Positions 6,508 through 6,816 of a DNA stretch of 6,816 nucleotides are shown piece after piece. Source of the DNA: Nitrospiraceae bacterium (GTDB taxonomy: Bacteria > Nitrospirota > Thermodesulfovibrionia > Thermodesulfovibrionales > UBA9159); NCBI GenBank assembly GCA_003453735.1, contig DMNE01000214.1:1-6816 (forward strand), given 5' to 3'. The notes under the pieces were generated by a model, which made no database searches, had not been told where the DNA came from, and saw only the letters and a program-made list of their open reading frames with translations. Numbering within the stretch: position 1 is the stretch's first letter; each line of letters begins with the position of its first letter. Position numbers and translations under genes: made by a program.

Positions 6508-6816
6508 TTATTCTGATTTCTCTTCCTTAGGTCCTTTCGGCTTTACCGCCCGCCCTATCCCGTGTGCCACAAGACCTGCTGCTGTTGCTATCGCGAGTCC
6601 CGCGCCGATCTTGTCGGCCGTAGTCTCGATGCCGAATCCGGGCACATTCGGGAGACGCGAATACATGGGCGACATTTTATCCCAGTTGTTGTCCGCGGCA
6701 CAGGCGATGCAGCCGTGTCCTCCCTTCACCGGCCAGCTCGTGCCCATGTTATACCTGATGCTGGGACAGTTAAAGTACGCCTCAGGCCCCTTGCAGCCCA
6801 TTTCATACAGGCACCA
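6508..6816 (-). CDS. hyaA: [NiFe] hydrogenase small subunit, C-terminal 102 residues (cut by right window edge)
   Basis: Electron-transfer subunit with three iron-sulfur clusters. The visible part begins WCLYEMGCKGPEAYFNCPS, giving the two distal-cluster cysteines (CLYEMGC) and the first medial-cluster cysteine (NCP). TSWPVKGGHGCIAC follows. The Pro after TSW, in place of a fourth cysteine, predicts a medial [3Fe-4S] cluster as in standard [NiFe] enzymes; [NiFeSe] enzymes usually have Cys there. The C-terminus TADKIGAGLAIATAAG continues into a hydrophobic helix that would anchor the subunit next to the cytochrome b, ending in a charged tail. The Tat signal peptide and proximal cluster lie outside the window. 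It ends with TAA at 6508, and 18 bases separate it from the large-subunit start. Confidence 0.97.
   Translation of the reverse strand, partial: WCLYEMGCKGPEAYFNCPSIRYNMGTSWPVKGGHGCIACAADNNWDKMSPMYSRLPNVPGFGIETTADKIGAGLAIATAAGLVAHGIGRAVKPKGPKEEKSE

Overview
The window is a bacterial chromosome segment with every supported gene on the minus strand. Transcription therefore runs from the right edge (6816) to the left edge (1). The gene set is a membrane-bound uptake [NiFe] hydrogenase with a cytochrome b anchor, its maturation factors, flavin prenyltransferase UbiX, a Memo-family protein, 6S RNA and RNase Y. This suggests an anaerobic or microaerophilic, selenium-using bacterium, perhaps Nitrospirota or a former deltaproteobacterial lineage. 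That placement is inference from gene content only.

Right half (6816 to 3416): a hydrogenase operon in the order small subunit (C-terminal part only), large subunit, cytochrome b subunit, maturation protease, HypC-type chaperone. Spacings are tiny or overlapping, and most genes have clear Shine-Dalgarno sites. The standout observation is in the large subunit. The reading frame from the ATG at 6489 is uninterrupted except for two in-frame UGA codons, nine bases apart. They fall exactly on the two conserved cysteines of the N-terminal RxCGxC motif that binds the Ni-Fe centre, so the motif reads R-I-UGA-G-V-UGA-T-T-V-H. Just downstream is a two-part hairpin with a CGUGA loop, at a distance that fits a bacterial SECIS for both UGAs. 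The C-terminal DPCxxC motif keeps ordinary cysteines. The simplest reading is a hydrogenase with selenocysteine at both N-terminal active-site positions (Sec60 and Sec63). Natural [NiFeSe] hydrogenases known to me carry Sec in the C-terminal motif instead.

Middle (3419 to 1603): ubiX, translationally coupled to hypC by a GTGA overlap. It is followed by an 80-residue eight-cysteine zinc-ribbon-like protein and an AmmeMemoRadiSam system protein B (Memo) homologue. These may be co-transcribed with the hydrogenase operon.

Left part (1602 to 1): about 530 bases without a protein gene that contain a well-formed 6S RNA gene (about 1318-1497), then the N-terminal two-thirds of RNase Y running off the left edge. 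The 6S call rests on a conserved core sequence and on the closing stem, apical hairpin and bubble hairpin that I could pair by hand.
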